A stretch of DNA of 64,000 nucleotides, taken from the NCBI GenBank assembly GCA_903813345.2, contig CAIIXF020000007.1:21005564-21069563 (forward strand). The letters are read 5' to 3'. Each line of letters opens with the position of its first letter. Position 1 is the stretch's first letter. The notes below the pieces were generated by a model that saw only the letters and a program-made list of their open reading frames with translations, was not told the DNA's origin and made no database searches. Of the stretch, positions 50,767 to 62,699 are shown piece by piece. The DNA is from Owenia fusiformis. Its lineage: Eukaryota > Annelida > Polychaeta > Sabellida > Oweniidae. The translations under genes were made by a program, and so were the position numbers.

Positions 50767-53700
50767 CTGAAAATATATCACAACTTAAGTTTTACTTAAT
50801 GTAATTTATTTACAGTATGTTAGGTAGGGTTTCTTATCATAATCATGTCAATTCAATATTACTTTTGAGTTTGATTTAGATGAACTGGAGTTTCAGTGCT
50901 TTTTATGTTCATGACAAGCAACAAAAATACCAAAGCATAATAATGATAGTGCAGGTTATAGACCATTAAAAATCAAAAAACATTTTGGTTGACTTAAGAT
51001 TAGACTTTGACAAAACTCTCCAAGTACATGTACTCACATTTGTTGGACTATATACTGAGGCGTTTGAATGTTCTAGTCGTGTGTATGGATGAGTGCCGCC
51101 AGATCCAGGCTGGATAACAACTATTTGTTGATAGTATCGATAACGGCAACAACCTGCACAGCCAGTCAGCATAATAATGAAGAATACCAAGCCACACCTA
51201 CAACCAAAGAGTAGAATGGTACAAATAAGTACATTTCATGAAGATTAGAATGTGATTATAAATTGTTATTATTGTAAAATGTATGCAAACCAGAGTTTAA
51301 AATCAAACTGCTGTATTTTTGGGCTAGCTTACATCTGCAATTAGTGTTTGGTTTTACTTATTAATGAACATCCTGAAACTGAAACAGCCATAATTGTCTT
51401 AGATTATACAAGACCAACTGGAAGGCTTTGTTTGAGTACACCAGTAATTATCATGTTATATTTGGTTCCATTGCTAAAATACATGATTTTTGCCACGATT
51501 GCATATGTCATATGTATCCATGTTTTAAATTAGAACCCACTTAATTGGATCAATCACTTGACCATAATGTTACACATTTCAAGCATCTCCCCCTTGCTTA
51601 ATCGACCTCATGAACCACAAATACATGTATGAACTAGACAACAGCAATGACAAAGCGTAGCAAATCCCATGGAACAGCCATGGCTGGCATTTTTACTAAC
51701 AAAGTAGATAGCAAAAATGACAGCCATTTTTCAAAATGGCCACCTTCTACCAAAAGTGTCATTAGACAGTGTGCCATGCTTATAGTATTCACATACCAAA
51801 TATGAACAAAATCACTCCACTACTTTTCGAGTTATAGTAAAATACGTTAAAATGGTGGCCATTTTTCAAAATGGCCGCCTTCTACCAAAAGTGTCATTAG
51901 ACAGTGTGCCATGCTTATAGTATTCACATAACAAATATGAACAAAATCACTCCACTACTTTTCGAGTTACAGCAAAAATCATAAAATAACGAGTAAAGGC
52001 CGCCATTTTGAAAGATGGCTGCCATGTGCTTCTTTATCCGCACTAAAATGGCCACCATTTTTAAATGAGCGGCTTCCCTATATCCCGCCAAACTTCATTC
52101 GATGGGATAATAAGATTTAAAGTAGAGACCACTTACCAGAAATACCAGTACTGCCACACTGCAAATGATGCGCAACACTTGTTTTCTCCACAACAGTACT
52201 CATCTTCAGAACACCTGAAAGTGGAGGATTACATCTTACAATGTAGGGAATGTTGTTACAATTATTGTTTTACATCCAAGCAGCTTAATGTGTCAGTCAC
52301 ATCTGATTTACAGAAATCGTACGACGGCTGTTGCCTCCCGAAATTGAGAAACATATGCAGCATAAAATATAGGGATAAACAGTACAATGTAGATTTTGAA
52401 TATCTATTTTATAAAGCTACGGTCGCTGTATGGCATTTGTACGGTGGAGCAAATGAGACTGTGATACAAATAAGTTTCAATGTTTCAGTTCAAATCACAT
52501 GTGCATATGGAAGCAGGTTGAATAACAAACCTAAGATGTGACAGAAGTTTTTGGAGAGGTTCAAATCCTATTCTGCCTTTAATTATCTTCACCAATTTGG
52601 ATTTTCCTTGAAAAATAGGGTTACACCTCTAAAATGTACATATAGTATGAGTATACCATGCTAAAGTTGCTTACAATGATATTTATAAATCAAATGAAAA
52701 CTACATACCTTCCACTGTCACAGTAATATGCTGCAGTCTGGAATATAAGAAATAATCACGATATTTAAATTTGTAAAAAAACATTTCATTACAATAAAAC
52801 ACTCAGTGTTTTCTGATTTTTGGATAAATTTCATATCTGTTCACTCATTTCACGTAGCCTGTGAGACCAGAACTGAACTGAACTGCAAAATACAATCACT
52901 GAATCTTGAAATCTCAAATCATTTGACCTCTAGATACAGTACTCTGTATTACATACCTATTGCCCGATTACACCGGTATTGCCCGCTTTATATGCCCATG
53001 TTATGTTTCATTTCCATTTAATTCTACTCGCACACATACATGTTTGACATCATTGATAAAAAAGTAGCCATTATTGTTGTATGTAGTGTGTTGTTTGTCA
53101 ACAAATTACCTCAATGAATGACATTTCCTCTCTTACTCCCTGGGGGGTTCACTGAATACAAAATTTGGTAGGGGTCCTAGACTGAACCCTCAGATATCAG
53201 TATTTTCCCATACCAAACTCAAATTTTAATGGGTTCCCATACCAACCAAAATAATGTCCAAAAGCCATACCAAATGTCTAAACATAAGACCAATATCATA
53301 CCAAATATATAAATATATGACAAATACACCATACTAAATTTCCAGATCATAAGAAGAAAGTAGATCTTTGATGAAAACCACCAAAAAACTACTAGACCAA
53401 TGCCATACCACACGTGAGAGATAACAATTTTCCATGACCATTCTAATACCAGAAAGGGTAAAATCCAACCATTGCCATACCTCAAAAGTCATAATTTGGG
53501 GGGCATTCTCATACCAGTTTGTTTAATCTTACTCGAGTCTCTAGCTTACAGCTAGACGAAACTTCATTGATTTCGTATGTACTGTGCTACACACACCTAC
53601 ACGCACCTAGAACTCATTTTTAATAAATTTTATAAATATTTTTAAGAATATTAATCATATTTAGGATGAAGCGTTGCTTGTCTGGATTTAGATATTTCAA

Positions 53701-55052
53701 AATTTAATTTCGGAGTTTGACACATGGTGAAATTTTCTCGCTGTAGCTAAAAATGGCTTCCGGTTCTGGACGTGAATAACATTTGAAATTATTCTCGCTT
53801 AAAGAAATCAAATATAACAATAGATTCAGACGGGGATGTGAGCCGATGTTCTTCAAATCTATACATAAAGGTATATTTCATATTATTATGCCATATTTAC
53901 TGTGCGTGTGACACAATGATTTACAATATTTATAATACTAAGGCAGCTCAATCTTCCTCCTCAAAGCCGGAATATAGAGAAGGCTTTGGACCGAAGTAGG
54001 TTTAATCATATCTGTGTCCTCTTATATTTTGATTGCACAAAAAACTAAAAAATCTGAAATATACAAATGTCATTCATGTACATTATGAATACACTTTTCC
54101 AAATATTATTGCACAATGGTCTCCCAATTTCTTATTTTTGCCGTTCTACTGACGCAATGAAGCAGTGAAATATAAGGTAAGAAACATTGTTTAACCATTC
54201 GGTATACAGTTAAGAGCATAGGATGTCGACATGGCAGTAAATATTGAAAATATTGTCCGAAATCTTCGAAATTCCCTCTTACCCGAAACAAATCCATTTT
54301 ACACGGAAGTGACGTAACGAAAAACCAAGTTCGTGCTATTACGGAAGAGTTCGGGAAATTCCGTTATAACCGCCATCTTAATCGAACTTCGACCAAAAGA
54401 GCCATAAGAAACAAAAAGACCTCGTTCTGCCAACTAACCCAGACAATCGGCGGTTCCAATATATTAGAAGTTACATTTTGAGTTGTAGAATGCATTGAGG
54501 TAGGTTTCTTAAGTGGAAGGGGCGTAGATAATTCTCCCAAGTTGTAATCGTACAGGCAAATGTATTGGCTCCGTACAGGACTATAGTCCGGGAACAGGAT
54601 AACATGTAAGGGTCCCATTCATGAGATAACTCTTTTATTTTTAACTAAACTTCTTGCCTTTTATCATGCTTAACAGAGTGTAGTGATGTCTATTCATTTT
54701 TGGCCAAATATAGAGCCTCTCAAGGTTGGCCTATATTGGCAAAACTCATGCATATCTAACGTAATTGTTACTAAGTTAGAATATGATAGGTGGTACTGAC
54801 TGTGAAATGGCACTTCTAATATTTGTTTTTTTTTATTTTCCAAGTCAACTTTAAGTTTTTCTGAGATTTCTTGGCCCAATATGAAAATGCCATGACTTAG
54901 CATAGTAATCACGCAGAACAGATTTTTAAAGTGTTAGAAAAAATACATTGACAATACAAATTGTAAATGAAAAATAATAGGGGGTGAATACTTACTAAAT
55001 TAACACAAACTATTCCAACCAAAATCGCAATATGTGACAATCGTATCGCCAT
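50680..55052 (-). CDS. VOPP1/WBP1-family single-pass membrane protein (136 aa, five exons)
   Basis: Exons on the minus strand: 55052..54996, 52737..52709, 52214..52137, 51197..51038, 50766..50680. All have GT-AG borders; phases 0, 2, 2 and 0 agree and the stop is TAG. The product has a signal peptide [17 protein letters not shown] (1-19), a short luminal Cys motif [21 protein letters not shown] (23-43 in overlap; key residues C25, C30, C36, C37, C42, C43), an aromatic WQYWYFW entry to a membrane segment (about 52-70), a basic stop-transfer CCRYRYY, and a cytosolic tail ending in PPPPYSP (126-132), a PPxY ligand for WW domains. This order is that of VOPP1 (ECOP) and WBP1/WBP1L, where the tail binds WW proteins such as WWOX or NEDD4-type ligases at endolysosomal membranes. 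WYFW and the CC spacing favour VOPP1. Complete and apparently intact. Confidence 0.85.
51038..51197 (-). CDS. VOPP1-like gene A exon 4: membrane segment and start of tail
   Basis: Acceptor GTTGTAG, donor GTGAGT, 160 nt. Encodes [24 protein letters not shown] and a Gly/Ser/Thr tail ending SVYSPTN, phase 0 out. Confidence 0.88.
51660..52107. repeat. AAAATGGCGGCC / CCATCGAACG-type dispersed repeat, copy 1
   Basis: A 145-bp block (AAAGTGTCATTAGACAGTGT, GAACAAAATCACTCCACTAC, AATGGCGGCC-like palindromes) is repeated in tandem. The right end reads CCGCCAAACTTCATTCGATGGG. The inverted counterpart fills 63600-64000. It lies in intron 3 of VOPP1-like gene A, its right end next to exon 3. Confidence 0.75.
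52137..52214 (-). CDS. VOPP1-like gene A exon 3: CC motif and WYFW
   Basis: Acceptor CACTTTCAG, donor GTAAGT, 78 nt, phase 2 at both ends. Encodes [15 protein letters not shown], then WQYWYFW, the family core. Confidence 0.88.
52290..52445 (+). repeat. Short dispersed repeat, copy 2
   Basis: Related to 19860-19990. The long plus-strand frame over this region (52065-52541) runs antisense through exon 3 of gene A and across two repeats, so it is not a gene. Confidence 0.55.
52709..52737 (-). CDS. VOPP1-like gene A exon 2 (29 nt)
   Basis: Acceptor TATTCCAG, donor GTATGT, phase 0 in and phase 2 out. Encodes TAAYYCDSG plus part of an Arg codon. Y-Y-C-D-S-G resembles the WBP1 Y-x-C-D-x-G motif. 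Confidence 0.75.
53140..53515. repeat. Degenerate CATACCAAA repeat
   Basis: Low-complexity sequence built around CATACCAAA / CCATACC words, in intron 1 of VOPP1-like gene A. The 88-codon minus-strand frame rich in W, Y and F is a by-product. Confidence 0.6.
54050..54175. repeat. Single arm related to the MITE at 44.1 kb
   Basis: AAATATACAAATGTCATTCA, TTATTGCA-AATGGTCTCC and TTCTACTGACG match the right arm of the element at 44096-44496. Confidence 0.65.
54425..54605. repeat. Dispersed repeat, copy 2 (GGACTATAGTC family)
   Basis: Same block order as 22430-22665: GTTCTGCCAACTAACCCAGAC, ATAATTCTCCCAAGTTGTAAT and AGGACTATAGTCC followed by a GGGAACAGGATAA end. Confidence 0.65.
54996..55052 (-). 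CDS. VOPP1-like gene A exon 1: signal peptide
   Basis: ATG at 55052; 57 coding nt end in phase 0 at donor GTAAGT. It encodes [19 protein letters not shown]. Same coding length and phase as exon 1 of the paralogue on the other strand. Confidence 0.8.
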
Positions 55053-55436
55053 TTTGTAACCTTTTACCTTTATTATGGCTGTTCCACGAAATTCTCACAC
55101 TCCCTATCATTGCAAATATTATTTTGTATTTGATAAGGTAAAAAGAGAAATACCATTTAAAAATCACACAAAAATCTCAGTTATTGAATAATTTAGTAAT
55201 TGATTAAATAAAAAATATGTAACTCATTGTCAAAAGTAAACACTATTAAGGAAATGTGTTACAATAACGAGGATGTTTGCAAAATGAAATTTCCAATTAG
55301 GAAATCTCGATCTCGATATTTAAAACCCGTAATTTTCGAGAACAAGAATAAAAAATTTGTTGACAATAAATTCAAGATATAATTGTTCATTTCCTGGTAA
55401 CCATTATGTTATAAATCGCTGATATTGTAATTAAGA
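55053..55436. promoter_or_regulatory. Putative bidirectional promoter between the two VOPP1-like genes
   Basis: The start codons of two divergent paralogues are 384 bp apart, so both promoters and 5' leaders must lie here unless further 5' exons exist. The stretch is AT-rich, with no TATA box I would commit to and no CpG island. Confidence 0.55.
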
Positions 55437-55493
55437 ATGAATAGCCTTGACGTGTTTCAGTTAGTGATAGGCTTTGTTTTTGTAATCACTCAG
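55437..55493 (+). CDS. VOPP1-like: VOPP1-like gene B exon 1: signal peptide
   Basis: 19 codons from ATG, hydrophobic core LVIGFVFVI, donor CAG|GTAAGT, phase 0. Confidence 0.72.
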
Positions 55494-57785
55494 GTAAGTT
55501 TCAGATCCTAATGGAATTTTGACTTGAGAATCACGGACATCTAATACGTTCTTCGAATTGCCCTGGAACTATATTTATACCAGGACTGGCATCCAGATCC
55601 AAGTATTTTTTAAGACCGCCGACTCTCGTTGGGCTATTTATCCCTATTGACTCAGTTGTTCATATAAATTTACGTACCTTAGATGCTTTGTAATCGACGT
55701 AGATAGAAAATATTGTTTCCTAAATTGTTCTGGAAAGCGATAATTATAACTAAATGTACTTTGAACAGGTCGACTGACAAAAAAGCCGGGCTTCTGACAC
55801 TTCTCGTTCTCGCTCTCAAACAAAACGTGAAGAACGTGACGTCACTTCCGAATCATAGCATTCAAAATAAGTAGCGTTTAAATCCCAATATCATATGTAA
55901 TATATCGGTGGTCTAAGGGAAGAATCCTCGCCTAGCACGCTGGAGGCCCGGGTTCGAATCCCGTAGTCGTTCTTTTGTTTTTTTTCGAGGTCGTTATCTT
56001 CATCGTCTAGTTTACGAATACCAAATGTCGATGTGATGTTTTAATTGATAAATACGAATTCCTTACACATTTCGTTATCTTATTGTGAAATAGCAAACTA
56101 AGAGATATCTTTACTCGCTAGGAATTAACATAATATTATTTGAAGCGATTTTAGAAAATTTTGAAACCGCCATCTTGGTAATATTGATGACGTGATCACC
56201 ATCGGTCAAGGTCAGGTCAAAAGTCATCCATCTTGCCATTTGCCCGGCGTATTCTTACCAGTCGACAAAAAACGATGAAATCACATTGAAAATAAAATAT
56301 ACACTTTAAAATTGAGGCTGATCGAATATGACAAGACTCCATTGAATACAGCTGTGCAATTTACAGTCACCAAGATGAGCTAATTTCGGAGAGATTCGGG
56401 AATTAAAAAAGGTAAGCACTTCCGGTTTCCCAACTTAAAAGTATTTGAAGTCCCAAAATTTCGCCAGAAACATTCTCTCTGACTGTGTTGAGAATGAGAA
56501 AATTGGAAACTCAGGTGTCTGTCTCATATTAGAAATGGGCTTTCATCAGAAAGCCTTGAAACCTCTTGAAAGCCCATTGTTAGAATAACAAATCCATTGT
56601 TGCTTCGGAAACTTCTAGATTAGTGATACACTCATCAGTACGGGGGTACAGGGGACGAAAGCTAATCAGGCCCTGGGAACATGTATAAAAAATTGAGTCG
56701 ACATCTGTATCAAGTCGACATCTGTATTACTTATGTCGATTTTTTATACATGTTCCCGGTGGCCTATGCTAATTGATAAGTCATATATTCTCATGAAAGC
56801 CAATGATTCGGGAGGCCCATAGCCAGGATTCACGGGTGCACGTTTTCAAAAATTCCAGATGAGGTTCACTTTTGAGAAATTTGGTATAAAATGGCCAAAA
56901 TTACTTGGAAAGTGCACACAATGGTGAAAAACTGCATGAGTTTTTGGCTGGTGGGGGAGTGCTGATTGCTACATTGTAGAAAGTAGTTTATAACTAGACT
57001 GTGCACATGGTACATTTATGGCTATAATATGGTGCAGCCAGTAGAACTACAACTTCACTTGTACATTTCCTCCCTGATGACAACATTTTGCTCTGTCAGC
57101 GCTGTCAACCATCAAGCATTCCATATGTTTGTCATGAAATGAATGAAGCTCAAATTAACTTTAAGATACTTTAGATTAGCTAGATATCCCCGAAGATCCC
57201 CATAATTGTTTAGAATAAGAACTTTGTAGTTTGCATTATAAAATATTGAGAATCCAGGTTTTATTTGGTTTAATCCAGGTTTTATTTGGTTTAGATGATA
57301 TTGGGAATCCAGGTTTTATTTGGTTTAGATGATATTTAAGAATTATCAATATCGAAAGAACTTTGTCTAACATCATGGATGATAGTATGACTTTTTCTCT
57401 TGAAAGCACATGGTGATAATGACACCAGTTTGTATCATTCTGCTGTGAACCAGTATAATGCATTGTATTACAGATCATTATTCATAAAATTAGAAAATTG
57501 GGAAATAATATCATTTCACCACCACAAGTGGTGTCATATTATTATAGCCTCCAACTTTTTTGTGAACGGTCTTCATCGGTCAGTGTTTGGTATCTGTAAC
57601 AAGTGGCAGGTAATGCCTTGTTTAGAAATTGGTTGCAGTTTTTCATATCTGGTCTTGGATTTAAAGAGGTATTCTACAGGCTTACTTTATACTCTACATG
57701 TGCATTACATTTTATTTTGATTCCAGGTGGAAGGAAAGCACTGTTGGTATTCGAGTAGCAATGGGAAAGAGAACTTCAATTTTAG
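55437..57785 (+). CDS. VOPP1-like: VOPP1-like paralogue, 5' part (two exons seen)
   Basis: Exon 1 (55437..55493) encodes a signal peptide MNSLDVFQLVIGFVFVITQ and ends in phase 0 at GTAAGT. Exon 2 (57727..57785) has acceptor TGATTCCAG and donor GTAAGT and encodes VEGKHCWYSSSNGKENFNF, ending in phase 2. KHCWY is the sequence just after the signal peptide of vertebrate VOPP1 (K-K-H-C-W-Y). Exon-1 length and exon phases equal those of the divergent gene A, so the two are paralogues. The next expected piece, the C-S/R-x-Y-x-x-CCG motif in phase 2, is found in multiple copies in the array at 62.7-63.6 kb. The membrane segment and PPxY tail are not in the window, so the gene either continues past 64000 or is broken. 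Confidence 0.72.
55833..55968 (+). repeat. Repeat with tRNA-Gly-like head, copy 2
   Basis: The shared block GACGTCACTTCCGAATCATA is followed by a segment very close to a eukaryotic tRNA-Gly: GGTGGTCTAAGGGAAGAATC, CTCGCCTAGCACGC, GGAGGCCCGGGTTCGAATCC. The anticodon position reads AGC instead of GCC, and the acceptor strands do not pair, so it is a tRNA-derived repeat in intron 1 of gene B. Confidence 0.7.
56675..56757. repeat. 83-bp hairpin
   Basis: GGGAACATGTATAAAAAATTG pairs with its inverted copy ending TATACATGTTCCC. The loop holds two direct copies of AGTCGACATCTGTAT. Confidence 0.7.
57240..57345 (+). repeat. Short tandem repeat AATCCAGGTTTTATTTGGTTT
   Basis: Three copies of AATCCAGGTTTTATTTGGTT, the last two followed by TAGATGATATT. 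Confidence 0.8.
57727..57785 (+). CDS. VOPP1-like: VOPP1-like gene B exon 2: KHCWY
   Basis: 59 nt, phase 0 in and phase 2 out, acceptor TTCCAG and donor GTAAGT. KHCWY is the VOPP1 signature. Confidence 0.78.
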
Positions 57786-58691
57786 GTAAGTTTGCTAGTT
57801 GAGATAGTCCAATATTATCCCAAAACATAATTAGATTTCAGATTTACCTCCCTCACTCCCCCATAATTTAATGGAATATATTTTAAATTATTGAAATTAA
57901 AGTTGCTTTATTCTTATTTCAATGGTAGAATCAATCTTTGCTCTGTGATAGAAGATTCTTTACTCATTGAATATAGATGTCAGTGTTGTCCTCAACAATC
58001 ACCATTGATACACTGTAATCTATTGCTTTACATCACCATTACCTTTATGATATTACTTCAATAATCAGTGAGATATTAGCTAAAACTTAACTAATCACTG
58101 TCTGCCTATGTAGCCAGATGATAAGTATCAGATATTTTTTTCTTATAAATGTATAGAGGTTATTTAATGGAAGGGATAGAATGGGAAATTTATTCTGAGG
58201 GAAAACATGTATCAATATGATATTTTCCCCGGCCAATATCATATTTTCTCAAAGAGAAAATTCATATTCCATCACGACCATCAATAACCTATATATACCA
58301 TAAAATTATTCATTTTCAAGTTTAATTTGTCATCACTCAATGATGGTGACATGAAATGATACAGTAAAATTTTCAACTTTGATTGACATATTTTAAAATA
58401 GAACGAAAAAATGAAAAAATCAAGAGAAATCCCTAGAAGTATTTCTGACAGGGGATCTGATACAGGATTTTGGCAGATACAAGATTTTTTAATATCAGTA
58501 CATTTTATTATTAAATTTATTTCAATAGAATACAAAAAATGTAAATACAGACATGTAAATTCTTAAGTCGCCACAATGGCATTATATAAGAATAGGGGGC
58601 AGGTGGAAGTAGAAGTGGCAGAGCAGGCAGGGTCTTGGACTAGGGCAGGTGTGACGGGACTTGAGGATACTAGAGATGGATAAGAAGGAGG

Positions 58692-59812
58692 GAATTAGCT
58701 ATTGTCTTTGATAAAATTAACAATGAGAAGTAGTATTTGGGAATTTGCATCTATGTTTAATTTGGGAATTCCTGTTTTCAAAATAGCTATGAAATCAGTT
58801 TGAGAGAGATTATGACTGAAGATGTTTGGTTCGAGATCAGTGAGTTTGTCCATGAATTGCTGTCTTTGTATAGTAAGTAAGTCACATTGAAAGAGAAAAT
58901 GTTTCAGAGTTTGTGGTTTTCCACAAGTGCAATTAGGGCTGTCAATAGACTGAAAGTTGTGAGCGTAGAACTGGGCTTTGAAGTATAGGTCAGCTCTCAC
59001 TTTATTGAGAACTATTTCTTGAACCCTTGTTAGATTAAGCTGGCTTGTTGACAAAATCGAGGGCGTTTTTTGGAAATGTACTCTTTGGTGTTTTTTAAAA
59101 TTCGAAAGAGTATTCTTAGATTTAATAGCAGGTGGAAGATTGATCCAATTTGAAATTGCAGCTGGTATTGCTGAGGTGGAGAATCTATTTGAGCATCTAA
59201 TGGGCATTTTAAATGCTTCATTATATCTCAATACTCTGTTTGCATGGTTTCTAAATTTGTCAAAAATATCAGTTACATAGGGAGGACTTGTACCATTTAC
59301 AATTTTGAACATAAAGTTGTTAATCTGGATACTGCGTCTTGATTCAAGAGTTGGCCAATTGAGTAGGTTTAAAACCTTTTTTGAACTGCTCCCTTGGATA
59401 CACCCAGAACAATAAAGTGCAGCTTTATAATAAAGACTGTCGAGTCGTTGTAATAGGAACTTTGAGGCTGTGCTGTACATGATAGCACCATAGTCAAAAT
59501 GGGGTAAAATAAAGGACTTAAATATGGTTTCTAGATGCTTACTACCTAACTTATATTTAAGTTTCTTTAAAGGGTTCAACATTTTTCGTATTTTTGATGT
59601 GATTTCTCCAATATGCTTGTCATATGATAAGCTTGGGTCAAAAGTAAATCCCAGATGTTTGTGCTGGTGATCTCTGGTAATTTCAACATTGTTTAACTTT
59701 GAGACAGAAACATTATCGACTTTAGATCTGGATGAGTGGAATATCATTTCAGAACTCTTTTCAGGTTTAAACTCCAATTTCCAGGTGTCAGACCATTTTT
59801 CAATTTTCAGTT
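58692..59812 (-). pseudogene. 5'-truncated non-LTR retrotransposon, reverse transcriptase C-terminal part
   Basis: The minus-strand frame of 360 codons matches the thumb and C-terminal region of LINE reverse transcriptases of the jockey/CR1-like clades. It has KLEFKPEKS, HLGFTFDPSLSYDKHI (the conserved post-catalytic block), FILPHFDYGAIMY, a late SNFKKH, and a terminal zinc motif CTCGKPQTLKHFLFQC. The frame can be followed upstream past the first Met (KIEKWSDTW) to a stop at about 59809, where DI-Q is expected, so the 5' end is decayed. Endonuclease and catalytic FADD-type motifs are absent. Inserted antisense in intron 2 of VOPP1-like gene B. Confidence 0.85.
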
Positions 59813-60739
59813 AAATATCAGTTATATTCCCTGTTTATTTATTATGAATTAGATATCTTTTATTGACTCTATTGATGTCATTGCATATCAGAATAGTACA
59901 AATATAAATCTAATCACACTACATTTAACTACACTATAACAAGAAATCTTGTGAAGTAATGACTAATTGTGACTCTGTGAAATTGCTTTTCCTTGTTTTC
60001 CTTAAGATTTCATGTTATTAACCATGTTTCTTACTCGAAAATGCTTCTACATTGATAGCACACCACTTCTCTCAAGCAATTCTTATATTATTAAATCACA
60101 AAGAATTTTATTGATCATATTGCAATATGTCATAATCTGCAATCAGTTATCACACTTGGATGGAGTTCTTCATTTAATGGCGGTTATATTTTGGTAATGA
60201 GTGGAAAATCTAATCAGTGGTTCAACTCTTTCTTGCTCATTGAGACAAGGAAAACAGAATTTTGATTTCACGATTGCTTCATACTCAAACAATTAATGTA
60301 CAATGTGTGAATGGTGTTTTATGAATATATCAGATTCATGATTTTACTCTCAAAAATAAAATCTTTCTTCAAAAGATGATGCAAAAAGTTCTTTTAAAAG
60401 CAGTTTGCTTTATTAAAGGTACCTTTAAAGTCTTAATATCAAATGTACTGTGCTGTAATTCTTCTCTTTATCATTCATGCACAATATTTGATTATTTCAC
60501 TTGAGGTGTTATAATTGAGACTTTACTTGGGGTGGATACAAGGAATATGCCTTTGAATGGAAAGCATTTTTCACTTGTAATTTACAGACTAGAAAGGGAT
60601 TTGTTGTTGACTCTACTCTGATTGCACCACATAGACTACTGTGTGTATCAAATGAATGCAGCAAATGATGGGTTTCTCTGTGATGTATCCAGAGGGGTAA
60701 ATTCAATGACATTCTCTTTATTACGATTCTAGTATAACT

Positions 60740-61790
60740 CCAGACCCAGATAGCCAGGGGGGGGGGGTTCTATGGGTTTGAGCGAAATCCCCCCCTCCCC
60801 CGGCCAAAAAATCTTTAAAGTCCCCGTCTAAAGTTTGAAAATATTTTTTTATCATTCATTTACTATTTGTCAGGACTTAAAAAGTGATTTTAGAGATTTT
60901 TGAACAAAAAAGATTTTTTGAAAAAAAAGTTGTGAGCATTTCATTTCTCAAATATTCAAATTTCCCGCCAATTTTCAAAAGTTGAAATTTCTTAATCATC
61001 AAATATTTCTTAATGAATTTCAAAAAAAGATTATCTTTTTAACACCAATGCAAAGATTGAACAAAGGACACACAATTTCAATAATGAAATGCCATAATTA
61101 ATGGGCCACTTCAATGTTTTAGCATATCAAAATTATTTTGAAACATTAGTGATGTCACTAAGGTAACAAAAACTTTTTGAAATTTTTTTTTTTTCGATGT
61201 CAATCTTTTCTAAATATGCTAGACTTCCATAAAAAACCAATGTTGATTGTCTAACTAGGTTAAAAGGAAGAATAAATTATGTTTTAGATATCATTGTACC
61301 ATTGGTTTCTATGAGAACTATAATTTTGAAATGCATTTTTCTCAGGACCATTTTCATGCACTGATAAGTTCATTTCTCGCTTGTTTATCAACTGATTTTC
61401 TTAATTTTTTCGGCAAAAAACATGGGAGGATGAATGCTATGCATTGGTATGAATTGTGGCTAATTAGAAGATATGAGTGACCTCTAAAAGTTGGTTTTAA
61501 ATAAATTCACAAATTTTGGAACAAAAAGTCGATCAAAAACCACTTTTTGAAATTTAAAAAAAAAGTTTCAAATATCACACTTTGATAACATTGGGTAAGA
61601 CTACAATATAAGCCAAAGTGGTTTAAACTTTACATGGGGCCTTTAAAAATCATGCAATTTTTTCACCATATGCACTTTTAAGTGATTTTGGCCAATTTTG
61701 GACCAAAATTGTCACATGTGAACCCCCCCTGGAATTTTTCAAAGAGTGAACCCCCCTTGGCAAGTCCTGGCTACGGGCCTGGACTCAGTG
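60740..61790. repeat. Repeat bounded by CCAGGGGGG / CCTGGCTACGGGCC ends
   Basis: The left end is AGATAGCCAGGGGGGGGG and the right end CTTGGCAAGTCCTGGCTACG. The motif GCC(C)GTAGCCAGG also occurs at 56.81 kb, at about 26.38 kb (inverted) and, degenerate, at 34.59 kb, so it marks a family. The interior is T/A-rich and non-coding. Confidence 0.5.
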
Positions 61791-62699
61791 TCACCAATTA
61801 AATTGGAAAGAAAAAGAAAGTATAAATTAGACCAATACCATGTATTTTCATGATTACCAGGATTACACAAAAATTCACAATGTACACGATTTAAAGACGT
61901 CCTATGCATTTCTAGGATATGTGCTTTCAAGTCATGTTAGATTCCTAGATCCTCCAACTTCAGGGCTTCACCTGATGAGGGCATAACAGTCATTCAAAGA
62001 CACAATATGACCAATCTTAACTGTGATGTGTCATTTGCAAAATAAATTTTGAGGCAGGATGTGAGAAAACCAGTTAGATGCTGAAACAAATCAAATTGGA
62101 TATGTACCATTTAAAATGTGTCTATTACGGAGAGTTCAACAAAAATTCATCTAAAGAGTGTTTAGATAATACTAAGAAAGGGATATATTATATAACTGAT
62201 TCATAAAACATGTGCCTGTTCCATGGTGCACTCCAGCCAGGATTCTGTGGTGATTATGTGTAAGTGAATGAAAGCAAGTCAATGTGAGGTTATCTACTGG
62301 TGGCAGTTGCCTTATTATAGATGTGAACATAATAAGCGATTAAGACACAAAAATTATTGAAAATATTTGAAGTTTTGCTGTTTACTTTTTTGTTAAAATT
62401 CAAAATTAATAAAAAAACTTTAAATATATTTTTCATACCGGAATATGACTTTCATGCCCTGTTAGCATTGAATAAATACTAAGGCTGATTGAATGTGTTA
62501 TTGATCAATTGTGAAATATGGGATTCCTTATATATCCAGTATTTTTGTGGTAACAACAGGATGTTTACCAGGAGTGTTTGAAACTCTGTTTTTGCCCTTT
62601 TTAACTTACTTTTGGTAAAAATGAATGTCTTCAACCACAACATAAAAGAATTCTTGTCAGAAGCCTGAAAACTCAAAGATACGTTTTTACATAAACATG

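Larger units (their letters stand above)
57786..62699 (+). other. Intron 2 region of VOPP1-like gene B
   Basis: It lies between the exon 2 donor and the array. It contains the reverse-transcriptase remnant on the opposite strand (58.7-59.8 kb) and, from 60.74 to 61.79 kb, a repeat bounded by AGATAGCCAGGGGGG and CCTGGCTACGGGCC-like ends. No exon with a VOPP1 motif was found here. Confidence 0.55.

Noticed and set aside
52065-52541. 158-codon plus-strand open frame
   Set aside because: It runs antisense across a well-supported exon (52137-52214) and through two dispersed repeats.
53219-53485. 88-codon minus frame rich in W, Y, F and I resembling a membrane protein
   Set aside because: Comes from a degenerate CATACCAAA repeat in an intron.
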